Positions 1-5,833 of a stretch of DNA of 5,833 bases are shown here, in pieces. The position numbers were made by a program, and so were the translations under genes. Position 1 is the first letter of the stretch. Each line of letters opens with the position of its first letter. Under the pieces are notes generated by a model that worked only from the letters and a program-made list of their open reading frames with translations, did not search any database and had not been told where the DNA came from. This DNA is from Bacteroidales bacterium (GTDB taxonomy: Bacteria; Bacteroidota; Bacteroidia; Bacteroidales; P3): the NCBI GenBank assembly GCA_012837565.1, contig DUQY01000263.1, positions 1 to 5,833 of the forward strand, given 5' to 3'.

Positions 1-155
1 ATAATAAAGGAGTAAAACTATTAACTAAAACTCTTAATGGGAATAAGGGCATGCAGACAATAGAACTTATAAATCTTAAGTCTGGGTCATATTATTATAC
101 TGTTTCAGATAGCAAGAATGTAGTTAAATCCGATAAAATAATAATTGTCAATTAA
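1..155 (+). CDS. C-terminal fragment of a T9SS type A sorting-domain protein (5' end outside the window)
   Basis: An open frame enters from the left edge (first full codon at 3) and ends at a TAA at 153-155, giving 50 visible residues. They have the pattern of the last part of a T9SS type A sorting domain: a G-V-K-L strand, then 'IELINLKSGSYYY' (the usual 'dLxsGxYxY' turn), then a short strand ending 'KIIIVN' at the very C-terminus. In the family this domain directs a Sec-exported protein across the outer membrane, where it is usually cleaved off and the protein anchored to the surface or released. Nothing of the functional part of the protein is visible, so its activity is unknown. The strong hairpin just downstream marks the end of its transcript. 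The reading frame is certain; the family call rests on a short stretch of pattern matching by eye. Confidence 0.72.
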   Translation, partial: NKGVKLLTKTLNGNKGMQTIELINLKSGSYYYTVSDSKNVVKSDKIIIVN

Positions 156-165
156 CAATTTTAAT

Positions 166-220
166 GATAGCAGGTGATTTAATAAATACATTTATTAGAC
201 ACCTGCTATTTTCTTATTTT
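166..220 (+). terminator. Rho-independent terminator after the T9SS-tail fragment
   Basis: A perfect 10-bp inverted repeat (167-176 pairing with 200-209, ATAGCAGGTG / CACCTGCTAT) is extended by a G-T pair outside and, past a single bulged A at 177, by about nine more pairs (178-186 with 191-199, one of them G-T). It closes on a 4-base loop at 187-190. The tail 209-220 is rich in T. It lies 11 bases after the stop at 155, and the T-run is only on the plus-strand side, so it should end the upstream plus-strand transcript and not act in both directions. The gene at 246 then probably needs its own promoter. Confidence 0.85.
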
Positions 221-222
221 AT

Positions 223-230
223 TACATTTA
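223..230 (+). promoter_or_regulatory. Possible Bacteroidota -7 box upstream of the leucine-rich-repeat gene
   Basis: TACATTTA matches the Bacteroidota -7 consensus TAnnTTTG except for the last base, and lies 15 bases before the ATG at 246. The preceding hairpin should separate this gene from the upstream transcript, so a promoter is expected in this gap. No TTTG -33 element stands at the right distance (that stretch lies in the terminator stem), so the call is weak. In such AT-rich sequence a match of this quality arises easily by chance. Confidence 0.2.
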
Positions 231-245
231 AAACACATAATATTT

Positions 246-1436
246 ATGAAAAAGAGTTTAATAAAACAAATGTTACTTATATCAATAGGTTTATTTATGT
301 ATTCTAATGCTTATTCTCAAGAAGTAAATATGAATAGATGGATAGAAATTGTTTTTATGGAAGATTGGAGGGATTCCGAATTTACAAGAGTAATATATTT
401 AGATTTTGTTGGAGATTCTGCAAATACAAAAATAAAGGTTGAATCTGGATGGTATGAAAGGACAAAAACAATTGGAGAAGATTGGGGGTGGATAGATACA
501 GAATTTTTTTTGGGAGCAGACACAATGAGAATATATGGTAATGTCAAAAAGTTAGAAACTATCAACCATTACAAAATTAAGATAGTAAATCTCGACAATA
601 ATTCTGAAGTAACACAATTACTTATTTATGGAGGAGGTGTTTCCAAACTTGAAATAAATGATTGTGATAAACTCGAAGCCTTGTCGTGTACAAATTGTAG
701 ATTTGATTCTATCAATTTATCTAATTTTACAGAATTGAAACATCTATGTTTAGATTGGAATCCTAATCTTTTAAATCTTGATTTAAGTTATCAGACAAAA
801 TTGGAATACCTTTATATTACCGGTACTCGTTTTGCAAGCATTGATATCAGTCATTTAAATAAATTAAAAGTTTTGTATAGCAATAATTCATATTTAACAA
901 GTCTTGATTTAAGAGGACTTTCTGAATTAAATACTATTCAGTGCTTCGACACTAAAATCTCAACTGCTGGTTATGATTCAATATTTTGTGCTCTTCCAGA
1001 ACGATCTGGTATTGGAAATGATTATGGAGTATTTATTCTTTATCTTAAAAATTATCCTTCCACTTACAATACTGTAATGGCTACGAACTCACAAAATGCT
1101 ATTTCTAAAGGGTGGTATGTATTAGATAGAGACTATCAATATATGCCTCCAACCACTGGAACATTTGATTGTAGTTTAATTGGGATTGATAATATTGAAT
1201 TGGATATTATTGAAGCTAAAATTTATCCTAATCCTGCCATTGATAATCTAAGTATTGAAACAAAGGAAGTAGTTCATAGGCTTGAAATTTATGATGCTTT
1301 AGGGAGAAAGGTCGTTTCCAAAATCCCTAACCAAAATAACTTCTCCATTGATATATCCAATCTTGAACAAGGAATATATATTCTAAAGCTCCAAACCAAA
1401 GAAGGAATTGGAAGTTACAAGATAGTGAAGAACTAA
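246..1436 (+). CDS. Secreted leucine-rich-repeat protein with T9SS type A sorting domain
   Basis: The 396-residue product starts with a Sec signal peptide (MKKS, a hydrophobic stretch to about residue 19, likely cleavage after 'AYSQ' at 25). Residues 26-105 are a beta-rich region ending 'ADTMRIYGNVKKLE', the usual lead-in of Bacteroidales leucine-rich-repeat surface proteins. Residues 122-240 hold about six repeats of 21-22 residues (L-x-x-L ... L-x-x-L-D/N-L/I-S), resembling internalin- or BspA-type repeats. Residues 241-309 form the cap seen in this group ('IFCALPER', 'ATNSQNA', 'PPTTGTFDC'). The tail from about 325 is a T9SS type A sorting domain with 'IYPNPA' (326-331), 'YDALGRKV' and 'LEQGIYILKL', ending 'YKIVKN'. 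The expected path is Sec export, then T9SS transport to the cell surface or medium. Such repeats usually bind proteins or glycans, but the ligand is unknown. The ATG is the only sensible start because it gives the complete signal peptide; no Shine-Dalgarno sequence is visible. Confidence 0.88.
   Translation: MKKSLIKQMLLISIGLFMYSNAYSQEVNMNRWIEIVFMEDWRDSEFTRVIYLDFVGDSANTKIKVESGWYERTKTIGEDWGWIDTEFFLGADTMRIYGNVKKLETINHYKIKIVNLDNNSEVTQLLIYGGGVSKLEINDCDKLEALSCTNCRFDSINLSNFTELKHLCLDWNPNLLNLDLSYQTKLEYLYITGTRFASIDISHLNKLKVLYSNNSYLTSLDLRGLSELNTIQCFDTKISTAGYDSIFCALPERSGIGNDYGVFILYLKNYPSTYNTVMATNSQNAISKGWYVLDRDYQYMPPTTGTFDCSLIGIDNIELDIIEAKIYPNPAIDNLSIETKEVVHRLEIYDALGRKVVSKIPNQNNFSIDISNLEQGIYILKLQTKEGIGSYKIVKN
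609..965 (+). repeat. Leucine-rich-repeat block inside the T9SS-tailed protein
   Basis: This part encodes residues 122-240. About six units repeat with a period of 21-22 residues, beginning at or near residues 122, 143, 164, 186, 207 and 228. Each has the form L-x-x-L-x-x, a turn, then (L/I/F)-x-(S/N)-(L/I)-(D/N/E)-(L/I). The first and last are the most degenerate. The similarity is at protein level; the DNA copies have diverged too far to be recombining direct repeats. The short period and the 'L-T-S-L-D-L' core resemble internalin-like repeats rather than long eukaryotic ones. Confidence 0.75.
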
Positions 1437-1467
1437 GTCCAAAGAAAAATATTAAGTTTATATATTA

Positions 1468-2271
1468 TTATCTTGCAGTCTCTACCTTGCCTGTTTGGTG
1501 GTTAAATTCACTTCCTCTTAGGGAATGGGGTATGGAAAATACTACTATCATTGCTATAAATCCTATTATGGCTGTGTAGCGTAGGGTCTTTTTCTTTAGG
1601 AATGGCAAATTGGTTAGTAGTATAATAAGTGCTATGAGTACTTTGTTATCGGTTAGGTCGTAACCAAGTGGAAAGCCAGACCAATAAACTCCAAAGGCAT
1701 ATTTCTGAACTATTGGACCAAATATAAATCCTCCTATAATAAGGGTTATTATAGTTAGAAGTACATAACGTCCTATGTTTTTCTTGTTTCCTAATGCTAG
1801 TATTAGTCCATAGCTTGCAAATAGCATGGAAGTGAACATAAAGATTATATGTGGTATTAATACTCCTGCTGGAACATCGCCCTTGAATCTTAGTATTAAG
1901 GGGTCGGACTGGTATAGTGTTTCTTGTCCTATGGCTATATAATATTCCAACTTGCCTGCTGGTGGTTGTATGGGTAGGTTGGCTATAAGGTTTTGACCGT
2001 TGTTCTCAAATTCTATGGTCTGAAATTCTTCATTTTGGTTATATTTCCTATATATTAATTGTGCTTTGAGTTCTGGCTGGGCAATGTTTAGGGTTATGGT
2101 GTTGTTGGTGGATGTTGCCGAGCGGGGAAAAGATAGTTTGTAGTCTTTGTTATTGATGTTTATTGAAGTTCTCTTGGGGTTAGTTGGACCTGTTTTGCGC
2201 TGGTATATGCTTGTTGTTAGGGTTAGAATTATAGCAAGAACCCAAAATATTACAATTGTCGATTTTCTCAT
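1468..2271 (-). CDS. Conserved-looking inner-membrane protein of unknown function with a periplasmic beta domain
   Basis: I do not recognise a named family in these 267 residues. Residues 4-22 form an N-terminal transmembrane anchor. Residues 24-130 look like an extracytoplasmic beta-sandwich: they begin 'YQRKTGPTNP', have alternating hydrophobic strands, and contain 'PPAGKLEYY' near 103. Four more hydrophobic helices follow at about 137-160, 168-187, 208-224 and 231-248. Between helices lies an aromatic, polar loop that looks functionally constrained ('YAFGVYWSGFPLGYDLTDNK', 191-210), and the protein ends with 'IPHSLRGSEF' and a short soluble tail. His140 and His249 sit at helix edges and might be ligands or proton carriers, but this is only a guess. 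The start lies 13 bases after the stop of the M28 peptidase gene, so co-transcription is likely. Codon use differs from its neighbours: ATA for most Ile and AAC for most Asn. The gene converges on the leucine-rich-repeat gene. Reading frame certain, function unknown. Confidence 0.85.
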   Translation of the reverse strand: MRKSTIVIFWVLAIILTLTTSIYQRKTGPTNPKRTSININNKDYKLSFPRSATSTNNTITLNIAQPELKAQLIYRKYNQNEEFQTIEFENNGQNLIANLPIQPPAGKLEYYIAIGQETLYQSDPLILRFKGDVPAGVLIPHIIFMFTSMLFASYGLILALGNKKNIGRYVLLTIITLIIGGFIFGPIVQKYAFGVYWSGFPLGYDLTDNKVLIALIILLTNLPFLKKKTLRYTAIIGFIAMIVVFSIPHSLRGSEFNHQTGKVETAR

Positions 2272-2284
2272 TCTAAGATTAGTT

Positions 2285-3523
2285 TTAAAGCTTAATTTTT
2301 AATTCTTTTGTTTTACCGTCTCTTTTGATTTTAGCATTAATGGTTGTGCCTGGCTCAAGTTTTCCGAGTATTTCCATATAAGAATAAATATCTTTTACCT
2401 TTTTGCCATTTAGTTCAATAATTATATCACCGTTCATCATCCCTGCTTTGTCTGCTGGCTTACCTCTTGATACCACCTCTGCCTTCATTCCTTCGGCTGT
2501 ACTGCCAGTAACATCGGGCATAAGCCCTAGGGTTACTTTCATTGACGCCATGCTACCACGATTCTTTGGTTCTTTAACCTTTCTGAATTTTAGTTTTCCT
2601 TTCCTATTTCCAACTTCCTTTGCAATATCATAAGTATATGAAGAAAGGAGTTCAATACCTTTATAGTTTAACTTATCTGGAGTATCGTTTGGTGTGTGAT
2701 AGGTTGAATCGGCTCCTGTTGTGAAATAGAAAACAGGGATGTATTTTGCATAAAAAGAAGCATGGTCAGAAGGAGCTACTCCACTTTTAGAAAGAGTAAT
2801 ATTCAAATTATATTGATCGGAATATCTTTTTATAATCTGTTTAGATTTATTTGATGTCTTAGAACCTCCAACTGTGAGCTTATTATTCTGTAGTTTACCA
2901 ACCATATCGAAGTTAAGCATTCCTACAATTTTATTTATTTCAAAAGGGAGTCCCTCAAGAAACTGCTTAGAGCCAATTAGTCCCTTTTCTTCACAAGCAA
3001 AAGCAATAAAGATTATACTTCTCTTGGTTGGACTAATGGAAAACTTTCTTGCCAAGTCAAGCATGAGGGCAACTCCTGAGGCATTATCGTCTGCTCCATA
3101 ATGAACGCCTTCTTCTTTAGACATAGAACCACTCATCATCCCTCCAAGTCCTAAATGATCAAGGTGAGCTCCAATAACTATATATTCGTTTTTTAGGATT
3201 GGGTCTATCCCTTCAATAAGTCCTACAACATTTCTTGTGATTTCTGCCTTAGGACCTGCTTGTTTGCTATTTGTTGCAATTGATCGCATATCCTTAAAAA
3301 CTACTTCTTGGTAATAAGTGGTAAACAGAGGTTTTATATTAAATTCTTTGAAAACACCTGCAACAAACTCTACGGCTAATGTATCTCCATTTGTTGCTGG
3401 ATACCTACCTTGCAATTGGTCGGAAGCTAAATAATAGACTGCATTTTCTATATCAAATTCTTTGTTCTGTGAAAACAAATTAACAGACAAGAATATGAAT
3501 AGTATTATAAAAAGGTTTTTCAT
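2285..3523 (-). CDS. Secreted M28-family zinc aminopeptidase with C-terminal PDZ domain
   Basis: The 412-residue product starts with a Sec signal peptide (MKNLFIILF..., likely cleavage after 'NLFSQ' at 19), so it should act in the periplasm or envelope. Residues about 24-305 form an M28 metallopeptidase domain with the whole co-catalytic zinc site visible: His120 ('GAHLDHLG'), bridging Asp145 ('GADDNASG'), general base Glu178 and ligand Glu179 ('ACEEKG'), Asp206 ('NFDMVG') and His276 ('YHTPNDTPDK'). 'SDHASF' (252-257) is the usual second-shell motif. In this family these residues remove N-terminal amino acids from peptides; the exact specificity cannot be read here. Residues about 325-410 form a PDZ domain ('GKPADKAGMMNGDIIIELNGK'-type core near 354-374), which may bind peptide ends or partners. 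No residue of the active site is missing. The ATG at 3523 gives an intact signal peptide. The unknown membrane-protein gene follows after 13 bases and is probably co-transcribed; the upstream gap is 57 bases. Confidence 0.93.
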   Translation of the reverse strand: MKNLFIILFIFLSVNLFSQNKEFDIENAVYYLASDQLQGRYPATNGDTLAVEFVAGVFKEFNIKPLFTTYYQEVVFKDMRSIATNSKQAGPKAEITRNVVGLIEGIDPILKNEYIVIGAHLDHLGLGGMMSGSMSKEEGVHYGADDNASGVALMLDLARKFSISPTKRSIIFIAFACEEKGLIGSKQFLEGLPFEINKIVGMLNFDMVGKLQNNKLTVGGSKTSNKSKQIIKRYSDQYNLNITLSKSGVAPSDHASFYAKYIPVFYFTTGADSTYHTPNDTPDKLNYKGIELLSSYTYDIAKEVGNRKGKLKFRKVKEPKNRGSMASMKVTLGLMPDVTGSTAEGMKAEVVSRGKPADKAGMMNGDIIIELNGKKVKDIYSYMEILGKLEPGTTINAKIKRDGKTKELKIKL

Positions 3524-3580
3524 ATTAAGTATAATTAATAATTGCTTTGAAATAAATGTTGAGATAATAGATTAAAAGAA

Positions 3581-4264
3581 TTAATCGTCACGAGGCTGGA
3601 TAATCATTCCCCATTTTCTTTTCATGGCACTCTTATCCAATACTTTGATTTCTTCTATTGCATACCTCCCATTAGGATGAATTCCAATTACATCTATTAT
3701 TCCGTCGTGTTTCTTGAGAATAACAGAATTTAATGAGTAGTTGTTTTTCCTCTTCCATTCGTGGGTAAATTTCTCTTCAGGATTTGTTGGCTTGTAGTTT
3801 GGACAATCCCAAATATGAACTTCCGTTTGGAATAGTTCTTTCCAACGATTGCCAGTATAAGACCAAACTCTAATTACATTAAGGTTTGAATAATCTCTAT
3901 TAACTGACATAAAAGATATCTCATCTCCCCCATCTCCGTCAAGGTCTCCCTCATTTTTTAGGAAGAAAACACCTAAGTCTCCCATTAAGTTTAGGGGTGT
4001 TATATCAGAGTTGTCGGAATATAGTTGTGTTGCACTTTCATATAACATTTCATCAAAACCATCTCCATCCCAATCGCCTCTTATAACAAATCTAGTGCTT
4101 TCATTCTTATTCCACTGCCAAGATGCTGGGTCAGCTGTTGTTTTAACAATGTCTGTCCATGGTTTAATTTTATCCTCACCCTCATCTATTTGAGCAAATG
4201 ATTTGGTTGTAAAGAAACACATCGTTAGGATTATTACAGTGGTAAATAAATATATTCTTTTCAT
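3581..4264 (-). CDS. Exported protein with FG-GAP/VCBS-like calcium-binding loops, function unknown
   Basis: The 227-residue product has a clear Sec signal peptide (MKRIYLF..., hydrophobic to about 19, likely cleavage after 'SFAQ' at 25) and no lipobox or sorting tail, so a periplasmic or released protein is expected. Two loops of the form D-x-D-G-D-G-x-D-E are visible: Asp64/66/68 with Asp71-Glu72 ('GDWDGDGFDEM'), and Asp107/109/111 with Asp114-Glu115 ('GDLDGDGGDEI'). This is the calcium-binding loop of FG-GAP/VCBS beta-propeller repeats, about 43 residues apart. Beta strands rich in Trp and Tyr follow ('VIRVWSYTGNRW' near 130). The protein is too short for a full seven-bladed propeller, so it may be a partial one or an oligomer. 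The C-terminal 60 residues are basic then mixed, ending 'IIQPRDD', with no known motif. The gene lies 23 bases after parE and 57 before the M28 peptidase gene, in the same direction. I infer calcium binding but cannot assign a role. Confidence 0.82.
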   Translation of the reverse strand: MKRIYLFTTVIILTMCFFTTKSFAQIDEGEDKIKPWTDIVKTTADPASWQWNKNESTRFVIRGDWDGDGFDEMLYESATQLYSDNSDITPLNLMGDLGVFFLKNEGDLDGDGGDEISFMSVNRDYSNLNVIRVWSYTGNRWKELFQTEVHIWDCPNYKPTNPEEKFTHEWKRKNNYSLNSVILKKHDGIIDVIGIHPNGRYAIEEIKVLDKSAMKRKWGMIIQPRDD

Positions 4265-4287
4265 ATCAATTAATAATATTTGTTCTT

Positions 4288-5833
4288 TTATATTACTTCT
4301 TCGTATCTAAGGTTTTCAATTATATAAGCTTGTCTTTCAGGTGTATTATCTCCCATAAAGAATGATAGAACTTCTTTTATTCCACTTTCTTTATTTAGAA
4401 TAACAGGGTCTAATCTAATATCCTTTCCTATGAAGAACCTAAACTCATCAGGAGATATCTCACCTAATCCCTTAAAACGAGTTATCTCTGGATTTGTTCC
4501 AAGTTTAGACATAGCGTTTTGCTTTTCTTCTTCAGAATAACAATATATGGTTTTTTGTTTATTTCTTACCCTAAAAAGAGGCGTTTGAAGAATATAAACA
4601 TGTCCTGCTTTTACCATTTCAGGGAAGAACTGCAAAAAGAATGTCATTAATAACATCCTTATATGCATTCCATCCACGTCGGCATCTGTTGCAATTACAA
4701 TATTATTATATCGTAAATTATCAAGATCTTCCTCAATATTTAGGGCTGATTGCAATAGGTTAAACTCTTCATTCTTATAAACAATCTCTTTGGACTCTCC
4801 ATAACTATTAAGAGGCTTACCTCTTAGAGAAAAAACAGCTTGCGTATTTACATCTCTTGACTTTGTTATAGAACCAGATGCAGAATCACCTTCAGTAATA
4901 AAAAGGGTTGACTCTAATTTTCTATCGTCTTTTGTATTATAATGTATTCTACAATCTCTTAGCTTCTTGTTATGTAAGCTTGTTTTCTTCGCACTATCCT
5001 TAGCAATCTTCTTTATGCTTGCTATAGCTTTTCTTTCCTTTTCACTTTGAACAATCTTATTTAAAAGACTATCTGCTGTGTCAGGGTTTTTATAGAAGTA
5101 GTTATCAACATTAAGTTTTACCGCATCATTAATAAAAAGTCTTACCGTTTGCCCCTTTCCGTTAGGTTCCATATTTATTGAACCAAGCTTAGTTTTAGTT
5201 TGAGATTCAAATATAGGTTCTTGTATTCTTAAACTAATAGCACATATTATTCCACTACGAATATCAGAAGGCTCATAGTCTTTCTTATAGAATTCCCTAC
5301 ATACTTTTGTTAGAGATTCTCTGAAGGCTTGTTGGTGAGTTCCTCCTTGAGATGTATGTTGCCCGTTAACAAACGAATAATACTCTTCACCATAAGCTTT
5401 GTCGGAGTGTGTGAATGCAAACTCAAAGTTCTCTTCTCTAATATGAATGATTGGATATATGATATCGGTATCAATATTGTTTTCCAGCAAATCAAACAAA
5501 CCATTCTTTGAAACGTACTTTTTTCTGTTATATGTTATAACAAGCCCCCTATTCAAGTAGGCATAGTTCCAAATCATTTTTTCAATATACTCATCAAGGA
5601 AAAAGAAGTTTCCGAAAAGCTCTTTATCAGGAATAAACTCTATAATTGTTCCATCTTGAAGGTCTGAACTCTCTATTTTAGTGTCAGAGGATAGAACTCC
5701 TTTTGAAAACTCAGCTATCTTGGTTTTATTTTCTCTTATCGATTGGGTGTAAAAGTATTCAGAAAGAGCATTAACTGCCTTTGTCCCTACCCCATTCATT
5801 CCTACTGATTTTTGGAAAGAAACAGAATCGTAC
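4288..5833 (-). CDS. parE: DNA topoisomerase IV subunit B (ParE), N-terminus outside the window
   Basis: The frame stays open to the right edge: 514 residues are visible and roughly the first 100 are missing. ParE is the ATPase subunit that, with ParC, decatenates daughter chromosomes in the cytoplasm. The visible part begins with 'YDSVSFQKSVGMNGVGTKAV', the glycine-rich ATP-lid motif of GHKL ATPases. The transducer domain follows, with 'GGTH' and the 'QTKTKLG' loop (5182-5202) whose lysine contacts ATP. The Toprim domain has 'EGDSASG' (4873-4893) and 'DADVDG' (4669-4686), giving the acidic magnesium-binding residues, then 'RFKGLGE' near the end. 'LRGKPLNSYG', 'DADVDGMHIR' and 'YCYSEEE' are typical of Bacteroidota ParE; GyrB of this phylum has 'LRGKILNVE' and 'DGSHI'. 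The C-terminus 'ENLRYEEVI' looks natural. The ATG at 5797-5799 is internal to the ATP lid and is not the start. The gene is first in a minus-strand series; the next start is 23 bases beyond its stop. Confidence 0.95.
   Translation of the reverse strand, partial: YDSVSFQKSVGMNGVGTKAVNALSEYFYTQSIRENKTKIAEFSKGVLSSDTKIESSDLQDGTIIEFIPDKELFGNFFFLDEYIEKMIWNYAYLNRGLVITYNRKKYVSKNGLFDLLENNIDTDIIYPIIHIREENFEFAFTHSDKAYGEEYYSFVNGQHTSQGGTHQQAFRESLTKVCREFYKKDYEPSDIRSGIICAISLRIQEPIFESQTKTKLGSINMEPNGKGQTVRLFINDAVKLNVDNYFYKNPDTADSLLNKIVQSEKERKAIASIKKIAKDSAKKTSLHNKKLRDCRIHYNTKDDRKLESTLFITEGDSASGSITKSRDVNTQAVFSLRGKPLNSYGESKEIVYKNEEFNLLQSALNIEEDLDNLRYNNIVIATDADVDGMHIRMLLMTFFLQFFPEMVKAGHVYILQTPLFRVRNKQKTIYCYSEEEKQNAMSKLGTNPEITRFKGLGEISPDEFRFFIGKDIRLDPVILNKESGIKEVLSFFMGDNTPERQAYIIENLRYEEVI

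Noticed and set aside
317..565. Open frame of 82 codons on the minus strand
   Set aside because: It lies wholly opposite the N-terminal part of the leucine-rich-repeat gene, whose signal peptide and domains are clear. The product has no recognisable domain, and long antisense frames are expected in such AT-rich codon use.
1437..1467. Bidirectional terminator between the two convergent genes
   Set aside because: The 31-base gap is AT-rich and offers only weak, short AT pairings around AATATTA and TATATTATT. There is no stable stem, so termination here may be weak or depend on Rho.
2403..3101. Plus-strand open frames of 75-76 codons opposite the M28 peptidase gene
   Set aside because: They overlap the PDZ and catalytic coding parts on the other strand, and their sequences show only mirror-image low-complexity composition.
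3524..3580. Promoter or terminator in the gap before the M28 peptidase gene
   Set aside because: On the minus strand the best -7 candidate (TATACTTA) misses the consensus at two positions and has no TTTG partner. No stem-loop is evident. A promoter cannot be excluded, but the sequence does not support one.
4011..4193. Plus-strand open frame of 60 codons opposite the exported FG-GAP-like gene
   Set aside because: It is a shadow of the acidic DxDxDG region, read as Ser/Pro-rich sequence in antisense.
3581..4264. EF-hand calcium sensor as the identity of the exported protein
   Set aside because: The acidic loops lie between beta-type sequence with Trp and aromatic residues rather than flanking helices, so FG-GAP/VCBS-like loops fit better than a helix-loop-helix.
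4265..4287. Shared motif TTATTAATT upstream of both the FG-GAP-like gene and the M28 peptidase gene
   Set aside because: The 9-base match is pure A/T, lies at different distances from the two start codons (3 and 9 bases), and is expected by chance in this composition.
5310..5511. Short open frames on both strands within parE
   Set aside because: They overlap the conserved transducer domain of ParE in other frames, and no independent coding signal is visible.
4288..5799. ATG at 5797-5799 as the start of a 503-residue protein
   Set aside because: The frame continues to the right edge, and the codons upstream of this ATG encode YDSVSFQKSVG, which joins with it to form the conserved ATP-lid motif of ParE. 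The true start lies outside the window.

Overview
The window looks like the chromosome of an AT-rich member of the Bacteroidota, probably class Bacteroidia. The evidence is two neighbouring reading frames that end in type IX secretion (T9SS) type A C-terminal sorting domains, a ParE of the Bacteroidota type, signal peptides ending in the 'SQ' or 'AQ' common in this phylum, and no clear Shine-Dalgarno sequences. I cannot name a genus.

Left part, plus strand (1-1436): the last 50 codons of a protein with a T9SS tail enter from the left edge and stop at 155. A strong rho-independent terminator follows (about 166-220). Next comes a complete 396-residue secreted leucine-rich-repeat protein (246-1436) with its own T9SS tail. 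Both are predicted cell-surface or secreted proteins.

Right part, minus strand (1468-5833): four genes run right to left. They are parE (topoisomerase IV subunit B, running off the right edge), a small exported protein with two calcium-type FG-GAP/VCBS-like DxDxDG loops, a secreted M28-family zinc aminopeptidase with a C-terminal PDZ domain, and a five-helix inner-membrane protein of unknown function. Gaps are 23, 57 and 13 bases, with no convincing terminator between them, so one transcript is plausible. The last gene converges on the leucine-rich-repeat gene across 31 bases.

The genes fall into one housekeeping enzyme (ParE) and five envelope or secreted proteins. The M28 peptidase and the membrane protein are the tightest pair and may act together, but nothing in the sequence proves it. 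I saw no RNA gene, insertion sequence, CRISPR array, phage gene, defence system or gene-free stretch over 300 bases. I do not see a convincing undescribed system. The points most worth a second look are the membrane protein of unknown function with its clearly different codon use, and the string of exported-protein genes behind parE.
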